Counted from the stretch's first letter, positions 9,956-20,689 are shown. The stretch: 64,000 nt of DNA from Bradyrhizobium sp. NFR13 (GCF_900114605.1 NZ_FOTP01000001.1:1364001-1428000), one strand, 5' to 3'. Notes: generated by a model from the sequence alone, not told the origin. Numbers and translations: made by a program.

Positions 9956-11257
9956 ATGACCGACTTTTCTCCCCGCGAAATCGTTTCAGAACTCGACCGG
10001 TTCATCGTCGGCCAGCACGACGCCAAGCGCGCAGTGTCCATCGCGCTACGCAATCGCTGGCGGCGCCTGCAGCTGACAGGATCGCTCCGCGAGGAAGTGC
10101 TGCCGAAGAACATTCTGATGATCGGCCCCACCGGCGTCGGCAAGACCGAGATCGCACGGCGGCTGGCGAAGCTCGCGGGCGCGCCTTTCATCAAGGTCGA
10201 GGCTACCAAGTTCACCGAAGTCGGTTATGTCGGCCGCGATGTCGAGCAGATCGTCAGGGATCTCGTCGAGGTCGCGATCTCGCTGACCCGAGAGCGCAAG
10301 CGCAAGGATGTCCAGGCGCGGGCTCAGCTCGCCGCAGAGGATCGCGTGGTCGATGCGCTGGTCGGCGCCACCGCAAGCGCGGCCACGAAAGATTCATTCC
10401 GCAAGAAGCTCCGCGCCGGCGAACTCAACGACAAGGAAATCGAGATCGAGGTGCAGTCGTCCGGCGGCCCGTCGATGTTCGAAATCCCGGGGATGCCCGG
10501 CGCGCAAATGGGCGCAATCTCGCTCGGCGACATCTTCGGCAAGATGGGTAAGGGTACCAAGACGCGTCGTCTCCGTGTCGAAGACGCGCATGAGCCGCTG
10601 GTGAATGAGGAAGCCGACAAGCTGCTCGACAGCGACGCGCTGGTTCAAGAGGCGATCTCTGTCGTCGAGAATAACGGCATCGTGTTCCTCGACGAGATCG
10701 ACAAGATCTGCGTGCGCGATGGTCGCAGCGGCGGTGAAGTCTCGCGCGAAGGCGTGCAGCGCGACCTGCTGCCGCTGATCGAAGGCACCACCGTCTCGAC
10801 CAAGCACGGCGCGGTAAAGACCGACCACATCCTGTTTATCGCCTCCGGCGCATTCCATATCGCCAAGCCGTCGGATCTTTTGCCGGAACTGCAGGGCCGC
10901 CTGCCGATCCGCGTCGAGCTCAACGCACTCACGCGTGATGACATGCGCCGCATTCTCACCGAACCCGAGGCTTCGCTGATCAAGCAGTATGTGGCGCTAT
11001 TGCAGACCGAAGGCGTGACGCTGGAATTCGCGGACGACGCCATCGATGCGCTGGCGGATGTCGCTGTTGCGGTGAATTCAACCGTCGAGAATATCGGCGC
11101 GCGGCGTTTGCAGACGGTGATGGAGCGCGTGCTCGACGAAATTTCCTTCGCAGCACCGGATCGTAACGGCGAGACCATCCGCGTGGATGCTGCCTATGTG
11201 CAGAAGCACGTAGGGGATCTGGCGAAGAATTCGGATTTGAGCCGGTTTATTTTGTGA
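9956..11257 (+). CDS. hslU: HslU unfoldase, ATPase subunit of HslVU
   Basis: 433 residues, typical for HslU. This AAA+ ring unfolds substrates and feeds them to HslV. Walker A is GPTGVGKTE near residue 60, Walker B is VFLDEID, sensor 2 is in [13 protein letters not shown], and the pore loop is in the conserved [11 protein letters not shown] segment. The intermediate I-domain spans about 110-240. The C-terminal tail ends DLSRFIL, which docks into HslV. It ends just upstream of a 19-bp inverted repeat that probably terminates transcription. Confidence 0.97.
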   Translation: MTDFSPREIVSELDRFIVGQHDAKRAVSIALRNRWRRLQLTGSLREEVLPKNILMIGPTGVGKTEIARRLAKLAGAPFIKVEATKFTEVGYVGRDVEQIVRDLVEVAISLTRERKRKDVQARAQLAAEDRVVDALVGATASAATKDSFRKKLRAGELNDKEIEIEVQSSGGPSMFEIPGMPGAQMGAISLGDIFGKMGKGTKTRRLRVEDAHEPLVNEEADKLLDSDALVQEAISVVENNGIVFLDEIDKICVRDGRSGGEVSREGVQRDLLPLIEGTTVSTKHGAVKTDHILFIASGAFHIAKPSDLLPELQGRLPIRVELNALTRDDMRRILTEPEASLIKQYVALLQTEGVTLEFADDAIDALADVAVAVNSTVENIGARRLQTVMERVLDEISFAAPDRNGETIRVDAAYVQKHVGDLAKNSDLSRFIL

Positions 11258-11280
11258 GGCTTGACGACGGCCTTTCGCTT

Positions 11281-11347
11281 CCTCGCCCCGCGCTTGCGGG
11301 GAGAGCGCGCGGTGAAGGGCTCTTCGATCCGCAAGCGCGGGGCGAGG
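11281..11347. repeat. palindromic element with perfect 19-bp arms between hslU and the Smr gene
   Basis: The left arm (11281-11299) is the exact reverse complement of the right arm (11329-11347), with a 29-bp loop. The arm sequence CCTCGCCCCGCGCTTGCGG and the GGGGAGAG-type loop resemble the interspersed palindromes common in Bradyrhizobium-like genomes. It fills the gap between two convergent genes; the stop codon of the Smr gene abuts the right arm. A role as bidirectional terminator is likely, although there is no long T tract. Confidence 0.75.
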
Positions 11348-11944
11348 TTAAGTACGCGCCCGTCTGATACGCACATACAGCGCGCCGGCGCCGCCGTGCC
11401 CGATATGCGCTTCCTCGAATCCCACCACCAGCGACCGAAACTCTGGCAGCCCCAGCCAGAGCGGCACTTGGCGGCGCAAGATGCCGCGCTCGGATTCCGG
11501 ACCGGTGGTCCGGCCCTTGCCGGTGATGACCAGCACGAAAGTCATACCGTCATGGCTGGCGCGATGCAGGAACGCCGACAAAGCGTGATGCGCGCGCGTC
11601 TGTGTCATTCCGTGCAGATCGATCCGCGCGTCGATGTCCTTGCGACCGCGCGAGAGCTGCGAACGCTCGCGACGGCCGAGCGGCGCCAGAGGCGGCACCG
11701 GCGGCGGCGCAGGCTTTGCGGTTTTGAGGACTGCCGGCGGTGCCGAGGTCATCTTCTTGGGCGCCGCGACTTTCACAAGCGTTGGCGCGTCTTCCGCAGG
11801 CTCCGGCTTCACCACACGCTTCTTGCGCAGCGGCTTGACCTGTTTGGCGACCAGTTCCCACAGCGCGCGCTCCTCTTCGCTCAGCACGCGGCGACGGCGC
11901 GGCGCCACGGGATCGATGAGTTGCGGTGGACGTGAACGCTTCAT
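11348..11944 (-). CDS. Smr-domain protein (MutS2 C-terminal-type nuclease domain)
   Basis: 198 residues. A basic Pro/Ala-rich N-terminal half (about 1-95) precedes an Smr domain with signatures IDLHGMTQTRAHHAL (about 108-122), VLVITGKG and GHGGAGALYVRIRR at the C-terminus. Smr domains have nicking or RNA-cleaving activity in several bacteria. The specific substrate here is unknown. It overlaps the upstream mltA stop by 4 bp, and the order timA-mltA-smr is common in Rhizobiales, suggesting one operon. Confidence 0.88.
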   Translation of the reverse strand: MKRSRPPQLIDPVAPRRRRVLSEEERALWELVAKQVKPLRKKRVVKPEPAEDAPTLVKVAAPKKMTSAPPAVLKTAKPAPPPVPPLAPLGRRERSQLSRGRKDIDARIDLHGMTQTRAHHALSAFLHRASHDGMTFVLVITGKGRTTGPESERGILRRQVPLWLGLPEFRSLVVGFEEAHIGHGGAGALYVRIRRART

Positions 11945-13698
11945 TGCCAGGGGAAACGGAAGAGGGACTGCGGCTGCTTCGCTGCGCGACGATACACGCG
12001 GTGCCGGACTTTGGCACGTTTCGGTTTAACTTCCCGCTTCACTTCGGGTTTTACTTCGGGTTTTTTCTGCGACTTCGCCTCGGCTGCGACTTGAGGCGCG
12101 ACCGCAGGCCGAGCCTCCGGCAATGGCACTGTCGTAGCCACGGATGGAGACGATGTCGGGGTGGGCGCGACTGCAGCCACAGCCGGTTTTGCAACTGGCA
12201 ATGGCGGCGGCGCTGTCACTGTTGGCGCTACGGGTTTCGACGCGACCGATGTATCAGACCTAGACGTATCGGGCTTTGCTGCGGCCTTGTTGTCGATCGC
12301 GGGATTTTCGACCTTCGATACTTCCGGGGGCTTCAGCTCGGTCTGTGGAAACAGCTTTGCGATTCGCTCCGAGGGTCGCGCATCGGGCAGCGGCATGTGA
12401 TGGCCGCGCGCAGAGGGATCGAGACTCTTCGGCACCAGCATCACGAAACGCGCGGGATGGCGCATCCGGCCGGCGACTCGGCCAGCTTCTGCGCCGGCCC
12501 CAAAATACAGATCGGCACGGGCCGGGCCGACAATGGCCGAGCCTGTATCCTGCGCCACCATCAAACGACGGAACGGCGTCTTTGCCGTATCCGAGTCGAC
12601 AGGCAGATCGCCTTCGATGAAGAACGGTGTGCCATAGACATGCAGTGACTTGTCGACGGCGATGGATCGGCCCGGCGTCAGCGGCACGCCTTGCGCACCG
12701 ACGGCTTCGTCCTTGTCGGAGAGCTGCACTTCGCGAAAGAAGACATAGGAGCGATTCTGCCGGCGCAACTCGCTCGCGGCATCCGGGTTCTCTTCCATAT
12801 ATTGCCGGATACGCTGCATCGACATCTGCTCGCGCGGGATGATGCCACGATCAATCAGCACGCGGCCGACCGGCGTATAGCGATAGCCATTATGCGCATC
12901 GTAATTGATCCGCACCGTGCCGCCGTCTTCGAGGCGCACGCGCGCCGAGCCCTGGATCTGCGTGAACAGCAAATCGGTCTGGCTCTTCAGCCAGACGATT
13001 TCGAGCCCGCGCCCGGCGATGGCGCCGTCTTCGATCTCACCACGATCATAATAAGGCACGAGTTTGCGACGGCCAATCTTGCGGAACACATCGCCGCCAT
13101 TTGGCATGCTTGCGGATGACTGGCGATAGCCGCGCACAAACAGATTCGACGGGCGGCGATAGACCGGCACGGTGTAAACGTCAGTCTTCGTGCGCGAACC
13201 GTCGATCACCGGCTCATAGTAGCCGGTGACGAAACCTTCAGGCTCGCCGAGCCGTGAGATACGCAGCGGCAGAAAATGGTCTTCGAAGAAGGCGCGCGCC
13301 TTGGCGCCATCGGAAATCTCGGCAGTTCTCGCAGCCCGGCAGGGATCGCGGAGCGTGGTGCCGAGCGCCTTCGAATCCGTTGGTGAGTTGCGTTGAGCAA
13401 CGATCGGCTTGCAACTGGTGCGAAACGCCTGGAAGGCGAGGAGGTGATCGTCCTCGCTCCAGCCGGCGATATCGGTCCAATTCACCGGCGCATATTGGCT
13501 GCCTGTGAATTCGAACGGCCATTCCCGCGGCGGATTGTGCCGGGGCACATACACAAATTGTGCAGGATCATTCTTGACGTGCTTGGCGTGACGCCGGACC
13601 CGTGCGTCTGCAGTGGCAGGGATCAACGCAGCAGCGATCACGCACAGCGCGGCAAGCCGGCCGAGCCTGACAGCGTTACTGCACGCTGCCGGTGCCAA
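11941..13698 (-). CDS. mltA: membrane-bound lytic murein transglycosylase A with long Pro/Ala tail
   Basis: About 585 residues if translation begins at TTG 13698, which gives a good signal peptide (LGRLAALCVIAAALIPATADA). An in-frame GTG at 13779 would overlap timA by over 100 bp and is less likely. The MltA barrel covers the region with GFVTGYYEPVIDGS and LFTQIQGSARVRLEDG; the 3D domain carries the catalytic Asp region MVAQDTGSAIVGPARADLYFG. The last 140 residues are a low-complexity Pro/Ala/Lys tail ending RAAKQPQSLFRFPWQ, longer than in most MltA proteins. It cleaves peptidoglycan glycan strands to 1,6-anhydroMurNAc products. No lipobox is seen. Confidence 0.9.
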   Translation of the reverse strand: MAPAACSNAVRLGRLAALCVIAAALIPATADARVRRHAKHVKNDPAQFVYVPRHNPPREWPFEFTGSQYAPVNWTDIAGWSEDDHLLAFQAFRTSCKPIVAQRNSPTDSKALGTTLRDPCRAARTAEISDGAKARAFFEDHFLPLRISRLGEPEGFVTGYYEPVIDGSRTKTDVYTVPVYRRPSNLFVRGYRQSSASMPNGGDVFRKIGRRKLVPYYDRGEIEDGAIAGRGLEIVWLKSQTDLLFTQIQGSARVRLEDGGTVRINYDAHNGYRYTPVGRVLIDRGIIPREQMSMQRIRQYMEENPDAASELRRQNRSYVFFREVQLSDKDEAVGAQGVPLTPGRSIAVDKSLHVYGTPFFIEGDLPVDSDTAKTPFRRLMVAQDTGSAIVGPARADLYFGAGAEAGRVAGRMRHPARFVMLVPKSLDPSARGHHMPLPDARPSERIAKLFPQTELKPPEVSKVENPAIDNKAAAKPDTSRSDTSVASKPVAPTVTAPPPLPVAKPAVAAVAPTPTSSPSVATTVPLPEARPAVAPQVAAEAKSQKKPEVKPEVKREVKPKRAKVRHRVYRRAAKQPQSLFRFPWQ

Positions 13699-14371
13699 CC
13701 AGCTTCCAGTTCGGATCGCGCGAGGTGATATCGCGAGCAAAGGTCCAGACGTCGGTGATGTCGCTGACCTTGTCGGCATTGCCGTCGACCACAGCGCCGG
13801 TCTTGTCGCGCGTCACCGAGATCATCTGCGACACGAAACGCACGGTGAGCTGTGCCGCGCGATCGCGCACTTCTGCGCCGACGAGTTCGGCCTTGTCGAT
13901 CGAGACGAAACGGGTCTCGGTCTTCTGCTCGTTCTTCTCGCGATCCTTGATGACGGCATCGAACGAGTCGAACACCTCAGACGACAGCAGGTCCTTCAGC
14001 GACCGGCGATCACCATTCGCAAAGGCCAGCACGATCATCTCATAGGCGCTCTTGGCCCCTGTGATGAAATGACGGGGATCGAACGACGAATCCTGCTCGA
14101 CGACGGCATCGAGACCTGCGGCGAGCGGCGTACCCGGTTCGGTAATGCCCTTCCAGCGCTCGGCGGGAGAGACGTCGGCGGCCGGTGCCGGCGCAGTCTG
14201 ATCGACGGGACCGCCGGGCATCGGCACGACATTGCCTTCGGGCGGCAAAGCATCACGCGCCGCGCGGTCGAAGGGCGGACGCTCTTCGCCGGTGCGCTGT
14301 CCAAGCACATTGCGCAGGCGGATGAAAATGAAGACCGCCAGTGCCAGGAAGATGATGGTGTAAATGTCCAC
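13676..14371 (-). CDS. Tim44/TimA-family inner-membrane protein
   Basis: 231 residues. An N-terminal hydrophobic anchor (MDIYTIIFLALAVFIFIRL) is followed by a Pro-rich linker (about 40-75) and a Tim44-like domain (about 85-231, with FDPRHFITGAKSAYEMIVLAF and VTDVWTFARD-type strands; here ITDVWTFARDITS). In mitochondria the domain binds membrane and Hsp70; bacterial homologues are called TimA. It overlaps mltA by about 23 bp. Its role in the bacterium is not established. Confidence 0.88.
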   Translation of the reverse strand: MDIYTIIFLALAVFIFIRLRNVLGQRTGEERPPFDRAARDALPPEGNVVPMPGGPVDQTAPAPAADVSPAERWKGITEPGTPLAAGLDAVVEQDSSFDPRHFITGAKSAYEMIVLAFANGDRRSLKDLLSSEVFDSFDAVIKDREKNEQKTETRFVSIDKAELVGAEVRDRAAQLTVRFVSQMISVTRDKTGAVVDGNADKVSDITDVWTFARDITSRDPNWKLVGTGSVQ

Positions 14372-14875
14372 GTCTTATTGCTTTCTGATCGGTGCCGGGC
14401 ATGCCCGGCGGAAGACTATGCCGCCCATCGCGGTCCTGAAATCGGCTCCCGCAAGGTTGGGAGACCGCGTCATGGGCGAACCTGCTCCATGTAGACATGA
14501 AACTAAGCCCAGCCAATGGCGCGCCATCGCGTCCGGCTGCGGCAAAGCGGCCTTCGCACCGGCAACCTCGACCGCAACCGTTTCGATAAATTCTAGCGCG
14601 TTTGTCCGACAGAGGAAATCGGATCGGGCGAGGAAAACCCGCACTTTCAGTCATTTAACGTGAATTCGGGACGAATACGATCGGTTTTGCACCTGGATGA
14701 CCAAGTGGCGGGTCAAACTGGCGATTTTCTAGCGTCCAGGTTGCAGCGTGGCATCCTTGTGGAATGCCTCAGGCCTATGATAGCCACTCGCCGCGATCAC
14801 CTCATTCGACCATTCGCGCGGATACCCGCGACGAACCGGTTCCACCCGCCCGGCAGCGCTTCAGGAGAATTTTCG
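14372..14875. other. gene-free divergent region between timA and secB
   Basis: 504 bp with no convincing gene on either strand; the short frames that cross it lack family features. It must hold the divergent promoters of timA and secB. Around 14593-14645 there is a stretch that loosely resembles a degenerate interspersed repeat, but I could not establish it. A clear ribosome-binding site (CAGGAGAA) precedes secB. Confidence 0.5.
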
Positions 14876-15355
14876 ATGGCAAACGGCAACGGCACCCCTC
14901 CGGAGCAGTCACCCCCCCAACTCAATGTGCTGGCGCAGTACACCAAGGACCTGTCGTTCGAAAACCCGAACGCCCCGGCCTCGCTGGCCCCGCAGTCCCA
15001 ACAGCCGAACATCAATATCCAGATCAATGTCGGCGCCAACAACCTCTCCGAGAGCGAATATGAAGTAACGCTGTCGGTCGAGGGCAAGGCAGAGAACGCC
15101 GGCTCGGTGCTGTTCTCGTTCGAACTGGCCTATGCCGGCGTATTCCGCATCGTCAACGTGCCGCAGGAAAACCTGCACCCGCTGGTCATGATCGAATGCC
15201 CGCGCCTGCTGTTCCCGTTTGCGCGCGAAATCATCGCCACCGCGGTGCGCGATGGCGGCTTCCCGCCGTTGATGCTCGACCCCGTGGATTTCGTTGGTCT
15301 GTACCGGCAGAACCTGGAACGTCAGGCTCAGGCCGAGGCTGGCAAGTCGAACTAG
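14876..15355 (+). CDS. secB: protein-export chaperone SecB
   Basis: 159 residues from ATG 14876, preceded by CAGGAGAAT. SecB tetramers hold preproteins unfolded and hand them to SecA. Conserved segments are [39 protein letters not shown] and [20 protein letters not shown]. The C-terminal tail is short and lacks a strongly conserved SecA-binding end, as is usual in alphaproteobacteria. A strong hairpin terminator follows. Confidence 0.97.
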   Translation: MANGNGTPPEQSPPQLNVLAQYTKDLSFENPNAPASLAPQSQQPNINIQINVGANNLSESEYEVTLSVEGKAENAGSVLFSFELAYAGVFRIVNVPQENLHPLVMIECPRLLFPFAREIIATAVRDGGFPPLMLDPVDFVGLYRQNLERQAQAEAGKSN

Positions 15356-15386
15356 GTTCGCCGCGTTCAGCCAACCAGTTTGCATC

Positions 15387-15420
15387 ATGGCCGGGCTTGT
15401 CCCGGCCATTTTTGTTTTTA
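15387..15420 (+). terminator. intrinsic terminator of secB
   Basis: Arms ATGGCCGGG (15387-15395) and CCCGGCCAT (15401-15409) are perfectly complementary around a 5-nt loop, followed by TTTTTGTTTTTA. The T tract reads on the plus strand, so it ends secB. The convergent dnaQ stop lies inside the tract. Confidence 0.9.
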
Positions 15421-16119
15421 CGAGGCGGGCCCCAGAAACTCGTTCCAGATTGCCTTCTCGCCCATCGTTGCGACAAAGGCGCGGTGTTCGGCGCGATCGG
15501 CTTCGGTCACGCGCGGCGCAAGCGCGATCTCGCGCTGACGGCGCGGCGCGTCGTTGATGCTGCCGGTGCGCTGCGCAGGCGCTTCCTCCGCCAAAATCAG
15601 TTGCGACTGCCGGGCGCCGATGAGGTCAATATAGACTTCCGCCAGCAATTCGGAGTCAAGCAGCGCGCCGTGCTTGGTGCGGCGGGAATTGTCGATCGCA
15701 TAGCGGGCGCAGAGATCGTCGAGCTTATTCGACACACCGGGATGCTTGCGGCGCGCCAGCAGCAGTGTATCGACGAGACGGTCGCGCGGCACCGGCGGAC
15801 GCTTGATACGATCGAGTTCGGCATTGATAAAGCCGAGGTCGAACATCCCGTTGTGAATCACCAGCGGCGAATCGGCGATGAAGGCCATGAAGTCGTCGAC
15901 CACTTCATGAAACAGCGGCTTGGTCGACAGGAACTCGGCGGATAGCCCGTGCACGTTGAACGCTTCCTGAGGCATGTCGCGTTCGGGATTAATGTAGACG
16001 TGAAAGGTCTGGCCGGTCGGCATCCGGTTGAAGATTTCGAGGCAACCGATTTCCACCAGCCGATCGCCCCGTAAGGGGTCGAGGCCCGTGGTTTCGGTAT
16101 CCATGACGATTTCGCGCAT
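15418..16119 (-). CDS. dnaQ: DNA polymerase III epsilon subunit, 3'-5' proofreading exonuclease
   Basis: 233 residues. The DEDDh active site is complete: Asp7 and Glu9 in MDTETTGLD, Asp94 in NGMFDLGF, His150 and Asp155 in KHGALLDSELL. It proofreads in the replicative polymerase core. The tail holds LAEEAPAQR and the segment needed for alpha binding. It follows coaE by 33 bp; the order ppsR-maf-coaE-dnaQ is the classic alphaproteobacterial origin-flanking run. Confidence 0.95.
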   Translation of the reverse strand: MREIVMDTETTGLDPLRGDRLVEIGCLEIFNRMPTGQTFHVYINPERDMPQEAFNVHGLSAEFLSTKPLFHEVVDDFMAFIADSPLVIHNGMFDLGFINAELDRIKRPPVPRDRLVDTLLLARRKHPGVSNKLDDLCARYAIDNSRRTKHGALLDSELLAEVYIDLIGARQSQLILAEEAPAQRTGSINDAPRRQREIALAPRVTEADRAEHRAFVATMGEKAIWNEFLGPAS

Positions 16120-16151
16120 CGCAATAAGCCGGTTGTCGAATCAGGGAGTGG

Positions 16152-16751
16152 TTACAGCCGCCGTTGCGGCATCTTAACAGCCTCGGCGAGAATTTCACGG
16201 ATCCGCTCCCGCACGGGATCCAATCCATTGGATGTATCCACCACGAAGTCGGCCCGCTTGCGCTTTTCCGCATCGGGCAGCTGCCGCGCCAGAATCGCGT
16301 CGAGTTTCTCGGCCGTCATACCCTCACGCGCCAGAATGCGCTCGCGCTGCTGCTCGGGATTCGTGGACACGACGACCACCGCATCGACACGCTTTTCTCC
16401 GCCGGTTTCATAGAGCAGGGGCACGTCGACCACCGCCACCGGTGCACCCGACTTCTCGGCATCGTCCAGGAATTTTCGGTGATAGGCGCCGAGCAGCGGA
16501 TGCACGATCTGCTCCAGCTTCTTCATCGCCGCGGCATCATGCACGACCTGTGCAGAGAGCTTTGCGCGATCGACCTTGCCGTTATCGGTAGTGCCAGGGA
16601 AGGCGGCTTCAATCAACGGAGCTGCTTCGCCTTCATAGATCATGTGCACAGTGGCATCGGCGTCATAAACCGGCACGCCGGCTTCCATGAACAATTTCGC
16701 GGTGGTCGATTTGCCCATTCCGATCGAACCGGTCAGCCCCAATACGCGCAT
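16152..16751 (-). CDS. coaE: dephospho-CoA kinase
   Basis: 199 residues from ATG 16751, preceded by GAGGAATTG; a TTG one codon upstream is less likely. It phosphorylates dephospho-CoA in the final step of CoA synthesis. The P-loop is [13 protein letters not shown], followed by VYDADATVH and [13 protein letters not shown]. It is 16 bp downstream of maf. In many related genomes aroE lies between maf and coaE; it is absent here. Confidence 0.96.
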   Translation of the reverse strand: MRVLGLTGSIGMGKSTTAKLFMEAGVPVYDADATVHMIYEGEAAPLIEAAFPGTTDNGKVDRAKLSAQVVHDAAAMKKLEQIVHPLLGAYHRKFLDDAEKSGAPVAVVDVPLLYETGGEKRVDAVVVVSTNPEQQRERILAREGMTAEKLDAILARQLPDAEKRKRADFVVDTSNGLDPVRERIREILAEAVKMPQRRL

Positions 16752-16767
16752 CAATTCCTCATAAAAA

Positions 16768-17376
16768 TCAGATCGCGATCATCTCTTCGCCGCGCAGGAA
16801 ACTCAACAGCGGCAGCAGCGGTAGGCCGAGAATGGTAAAGTGATCGCCTTCAATCAGCTCGAACAGATGCACACCCAGACCTTCGAGCTGATAGGCGCCG
16901 ACACTCGTCGTCACCTTTTCGCCCGCAGCGTCCAGATAGGCATTGATCGCCTCATCATCCAGCTTGCGCATGGTCATATGCGCCACGGAGACATTGGAGA
17001 ACAATGTCGCACCATCGCAAACGACGGCAAGCGCTGAATGCAATTCGTGGGTCCGGCCCGCGAGGATCGCAAGTTGTTCGGCCGCCTGTTCCCGTCCGGC
17101 GGGTTTGCTGAACATCCGATCGCCGAGCGCCAGGATTTGATCGGCGCCAAGAACATAGCGGCCGGGATGACGCAGCGAGATAAAGGCTGCCTTCCGCTCG
17201 GCGAGCAAGGCTGCGATCTCGCCAGGCGCCGTCAATCCGGATTTCTGCTGGATGCCGCGCTCGTCGATATCCGCCGGCATCGCGTCAAACGTAATGCCAG
17301 CATTCGCCAGCAACTCACGACGCGCCGAACTTTGCGACGCCAGGATCAGCGGTTGCACGCCACGCCAAATGGTCAT
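16768..17376 (-). CDS. maf: Maf-family nucleotide pyrophosphatase
   Basis: 202 residues. The family hydrolyses non-canonical or modified nucleoside triphosphates. Signatures: [18 protein letters not shown] at the N-terminus, [12 protein letters not shown] in place of the usual GADT, and [29 protein letters not shown]. The start overlaps the upstream ppsR stop as ATGA. YhdE/YceF-type substrate preference cannot be settled from sequence alone. Confidence 0.92.
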   Translation of the reverse strand: MTIWRGVQPLILASQSSARRELLANAGITFDAMPADIDERGIQQKSGLTAPGEIAALLAERKAAFISLRHPGRYVLGADQILALGDRMFSKPAGREQAAEQLAILAGRTHELHSALAVVCDGATLFSNVSVAHMTMRKLDDEAINAYLDAAGEKVTTSVGAYQLEGLGVHLFELIEGDHFTILGLPLLPLLSFLRGEEMIAI

Positions 17377-18215
17377 TCGGACATCCTCTGACGCTGGCGA
17401 TCGGCCAACAGTTTCATGATGGCCGCCGCGGTTTCCTCGATGGAGCGACGTGTCACTTCCAACAAAGCCCAGCCGTATTTGGCGCTAAGCTTGCGCGCAT
17501 AGGTGACTTCGTCCGTGACCGACTGGCGATCGATATAATCGTCATTGGCCGTATCGCTGCCAATGCTGAGAAGCCGGTTCTGGCGAATCTGAATCAAGCG
17601 CTCCGGCGTCGCGTGCAGGCTGACCACCAGCGGATTTTTCAACGTCTCAAGCTGATGGGGAATGGGGATGCCGGGGACGAGCGGCACATTGGCCGTGCGC
17701 ACACCACGATTGGCAAGATAGATCGATGTTGGTGTCTTCGATGTGCGCGAGACGCCGACCAGAACCACGTCCGCTTCTTCGAGGCCTTCCACATGCTGGC
17801 CGTCGTCATGCATCATCGAATAATTCAGCGCGTCGATACGCTTGAAATATTCGGCGTTGAGCGTGTGCTGCGCACCGACGCGGCCGGTGGTCGACGCACC
17901 AAGATAAGCCTGAAACAGCTGCATCACTGGCCCGATGATCGACAGGCTCGGGCTGTTGATCTCCTGGCACTTGGCTTCCAACCGGCCAACCAGATCTTTT
18001 TCCAGCAGCGTGAAGAGAACGATGCCGGGCGCTTCCTCTATTTCGGAGAGCACGCGATCGAGTTGTTTCTGGCTGCGGACCAGCGGATAGACATGCTCGA
18101 CCGGCGTGACATTCGCATATTGCGCCGCGACGGCGCGGGCCACCGTGATCAACGTCTCACCGGTCGAATCGGAGACCAGATGAAGATGAAAATAGCTGCC
18201 GGTGGTGGGCACCAT
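17373..18215 (-). CDS. ppsR: pyruvate, phosphate dikinase regulatory protein (DUF299 kinase/phosphorylase, RP001 homologue)
   Basis: 280 residues. The family is a bifunctional serine/threonine kinase and Pi-dependent phosphorylase that switches PPDK or PEP synthase. Motifs are [13 protein letters not shown] at the N-terminus, the P-loop [18 protein letters not shown], and VARAVAAQY. It is the first gene of the ppsR-maf-coaE-dnaQ run and borders the putative origin. In Rickettsia and Caulobacter the homologous gene (RP001) also flanks the chromosomal origin. Confidence 0.93.
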   Translation of the reverse strand: MVPTTGSYFHLHLVSDSTGETLITVARAVAAQYANVTPVEHVYPLVRSQKQLDRVLSEIEEAPGIVLFTLLEKDLVGRLEAKCQEINSPSLSIIGPVMQLFQAYLGASTTGRVGAQHTLNAEYFKRIDALNYSMMHDDGQHVEGLEEADVVLVGVSRTSKTPTSIYLANRGVRTANVPLVPGIPIPHQLETLKNPLVVSLHATPERLIQIRQNRLLSIGSDTANDDYIDRQSVTDEVTYARKLSAKYGWALLEVTRRSIEETAAAIMKLLADRQRQRMSE

Positions 18216-18684
18216 GATCGTGTATGTCCTGTGAATCTCTGTGGAGCTTTTCCGGGAAATCGACCATCGCCTCGGCGGGCCCGGGATAACTCGGTTTTTT
18301 CTTCACAGGGCTCATGAAGAGGAAAAGCTCTGAGGCTGCTCTGAATGATAATGGGGTTATCCGGGTTTGTCTTGGGATAATCCAGTGCACGGCGACGGTA
18401 AGCCTTTGCGCTGCATATCGAACTTGCATGCAGGCCGCTTTGGGGAAATCACGTGGCGATGTGCATAAGCGTGGGACAGTTCCGGGATTGTTTTGGGCGG
18501 CTGAAATCCACTGTCACTTAGACTCAAACCTAAGATTCTATAAATATTATTTAAGAGAAGGATGGCTTGCGGATAGCGCGGTGATCCGCTCTGTATCGGC
18601 GTGTCCTGCAACGCGGCTTTCCGGTGAAGTGTTCCGGTCTCGGCACGTGCGATGTGACGCACTGATGCTGGAAAGAACTTTCGA
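18216..18684. other. putative chromosomal replication origin (oriC)
   Basis: A 469-bp gap without genes between divergent ppsR and hemJ. In Caulobacter, Rickettsia and several rhizobia the origin lies between the RP001/ppsR homologue and the hemE/hemJ-rho side. Visible elements: a DnaA-box-like TGTGCATAA at 18460-18468 (8/9 to TGTGGATAA), weaker TTGGGATAA and TGCGGATAG (7/9), several GGATAA/TTATCC cores near 18290 and 18360, and an AT-rich 26-bp stretch at 18531-18556 (23 A/T) fit for unwinding. No perfect DnaA box was found. Synteny is the stronger argument. Confidence 0.6.
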
Positions 18685-19107
18685 ATGTATGAATGGGCCA
18701 AGGCGCTGCATGTGATCGCCGTCATCTCGTGGATGGCGGGCATGCTCTATCTGCCGCGACTGTTCGTCTATCACTGCGATGCGGAGATCGGCTCGAAGCA
18801 ATCCGAAACCTTCAAGGTGATGGAGCGTCGCCTGCTCAAGGCGATCATCAATCCGGCGATGATCGCCACCTGGATCCTCGGCCTGTATCTCGCCTGGGCC
18901 GGTCACTGGTTCAGCTCGGGCTGGTTTCACGCCAAACTGACGCTGGTGCTGCTGATGTCTGGCATTCATGGCTTCCTGAGTGCCCGGGTGCGTGATTTTG
19001 CTCAGGAAAAAAATACGCGGACTTCAAAATTCTATCGAATTATCAATGAGGTACCAACCGTTTTGATGATCCTGATCGTCATTTTGGTGATCGTGAAGCC
19101 GTTCTAG
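18685..19107 (+). CDS. hemJ: protoporphyrinogen IX oxidase HemJ (UPF0093)
   Basis: 140 residues with four hydrophobic helices (about 5-27, 54-72, 80-98 and 120-139). HemJ oxidises protoporphyrinogen IX to protoporphyrin IX using haem in the inner membrane. Signatures are KALHVIAVISWMAGMLYLPR with the conserved His, and INPAMIATWILGLYLAW. It is the first plus-strand gene right of the putative origin. The hemE gene often found beside it in rhizobia is not in this window. Confidence 0.93.
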   Translation: MYEWAKALHVIAVISWMAGMLYLPRLFVYHCDAEIGSKQSETFKVMERRLLKAIINPAMIATWILGLYLAWAGHWFSSGWFHAKLTLVLLMSGIHGFLSARVRDFAQEKNTRTSKFYRIINEVPTVLMILIVILVIVKPF

Positions 19108-19239
19108 GCCAAATTTGTCATCACAACCGCCGTTTCGGCTCCTTGCGCGACACCCTGCGATTTTCTATATTCGCGTCATCCCACCCCACGCAGGCGGATG
19201 TGGTTTGTACCGGTTTCGCTTTTTGAACCGGCCACCGCA

Positions 19240-19381
19240 TCAGGTTTGAAGCTCCTTCAGCACCTTCCTCGCTCAAGACTTCCTGGCCAGAGACCTGCGG
19301 ACTTTCCTGATCTTTTCCAGCGTCCGCATCCGTCTTGGCTACCTCGCGCTCCCTCCCCGACTTTCTACAGGATCCCTCCCA
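19240..19381 (+). promoter_or_regulatory. C-rich, G-poor rho leader, candidate rut site
   Basis: In the 130 nt before the rho start (19251-19380) I count 55 C and 23 G. Pyrimidine runs such as CACCTTCCTC and CCCTCCCC recur, and there is no strong hairpin. This composition is the hallmark of Rho loading sites, and rho genes of other bacteria are autoregulated through Rho-dependent leader attenuation. The function here is inferred. Confidence 0.5.
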
Positions 19382-20647
<1,266 letters not shown>

Positions 20648-20689
20648 GTTTCGGGGCTGTTCGAGCGAACAGCTGCAGGACTGCAAAAC

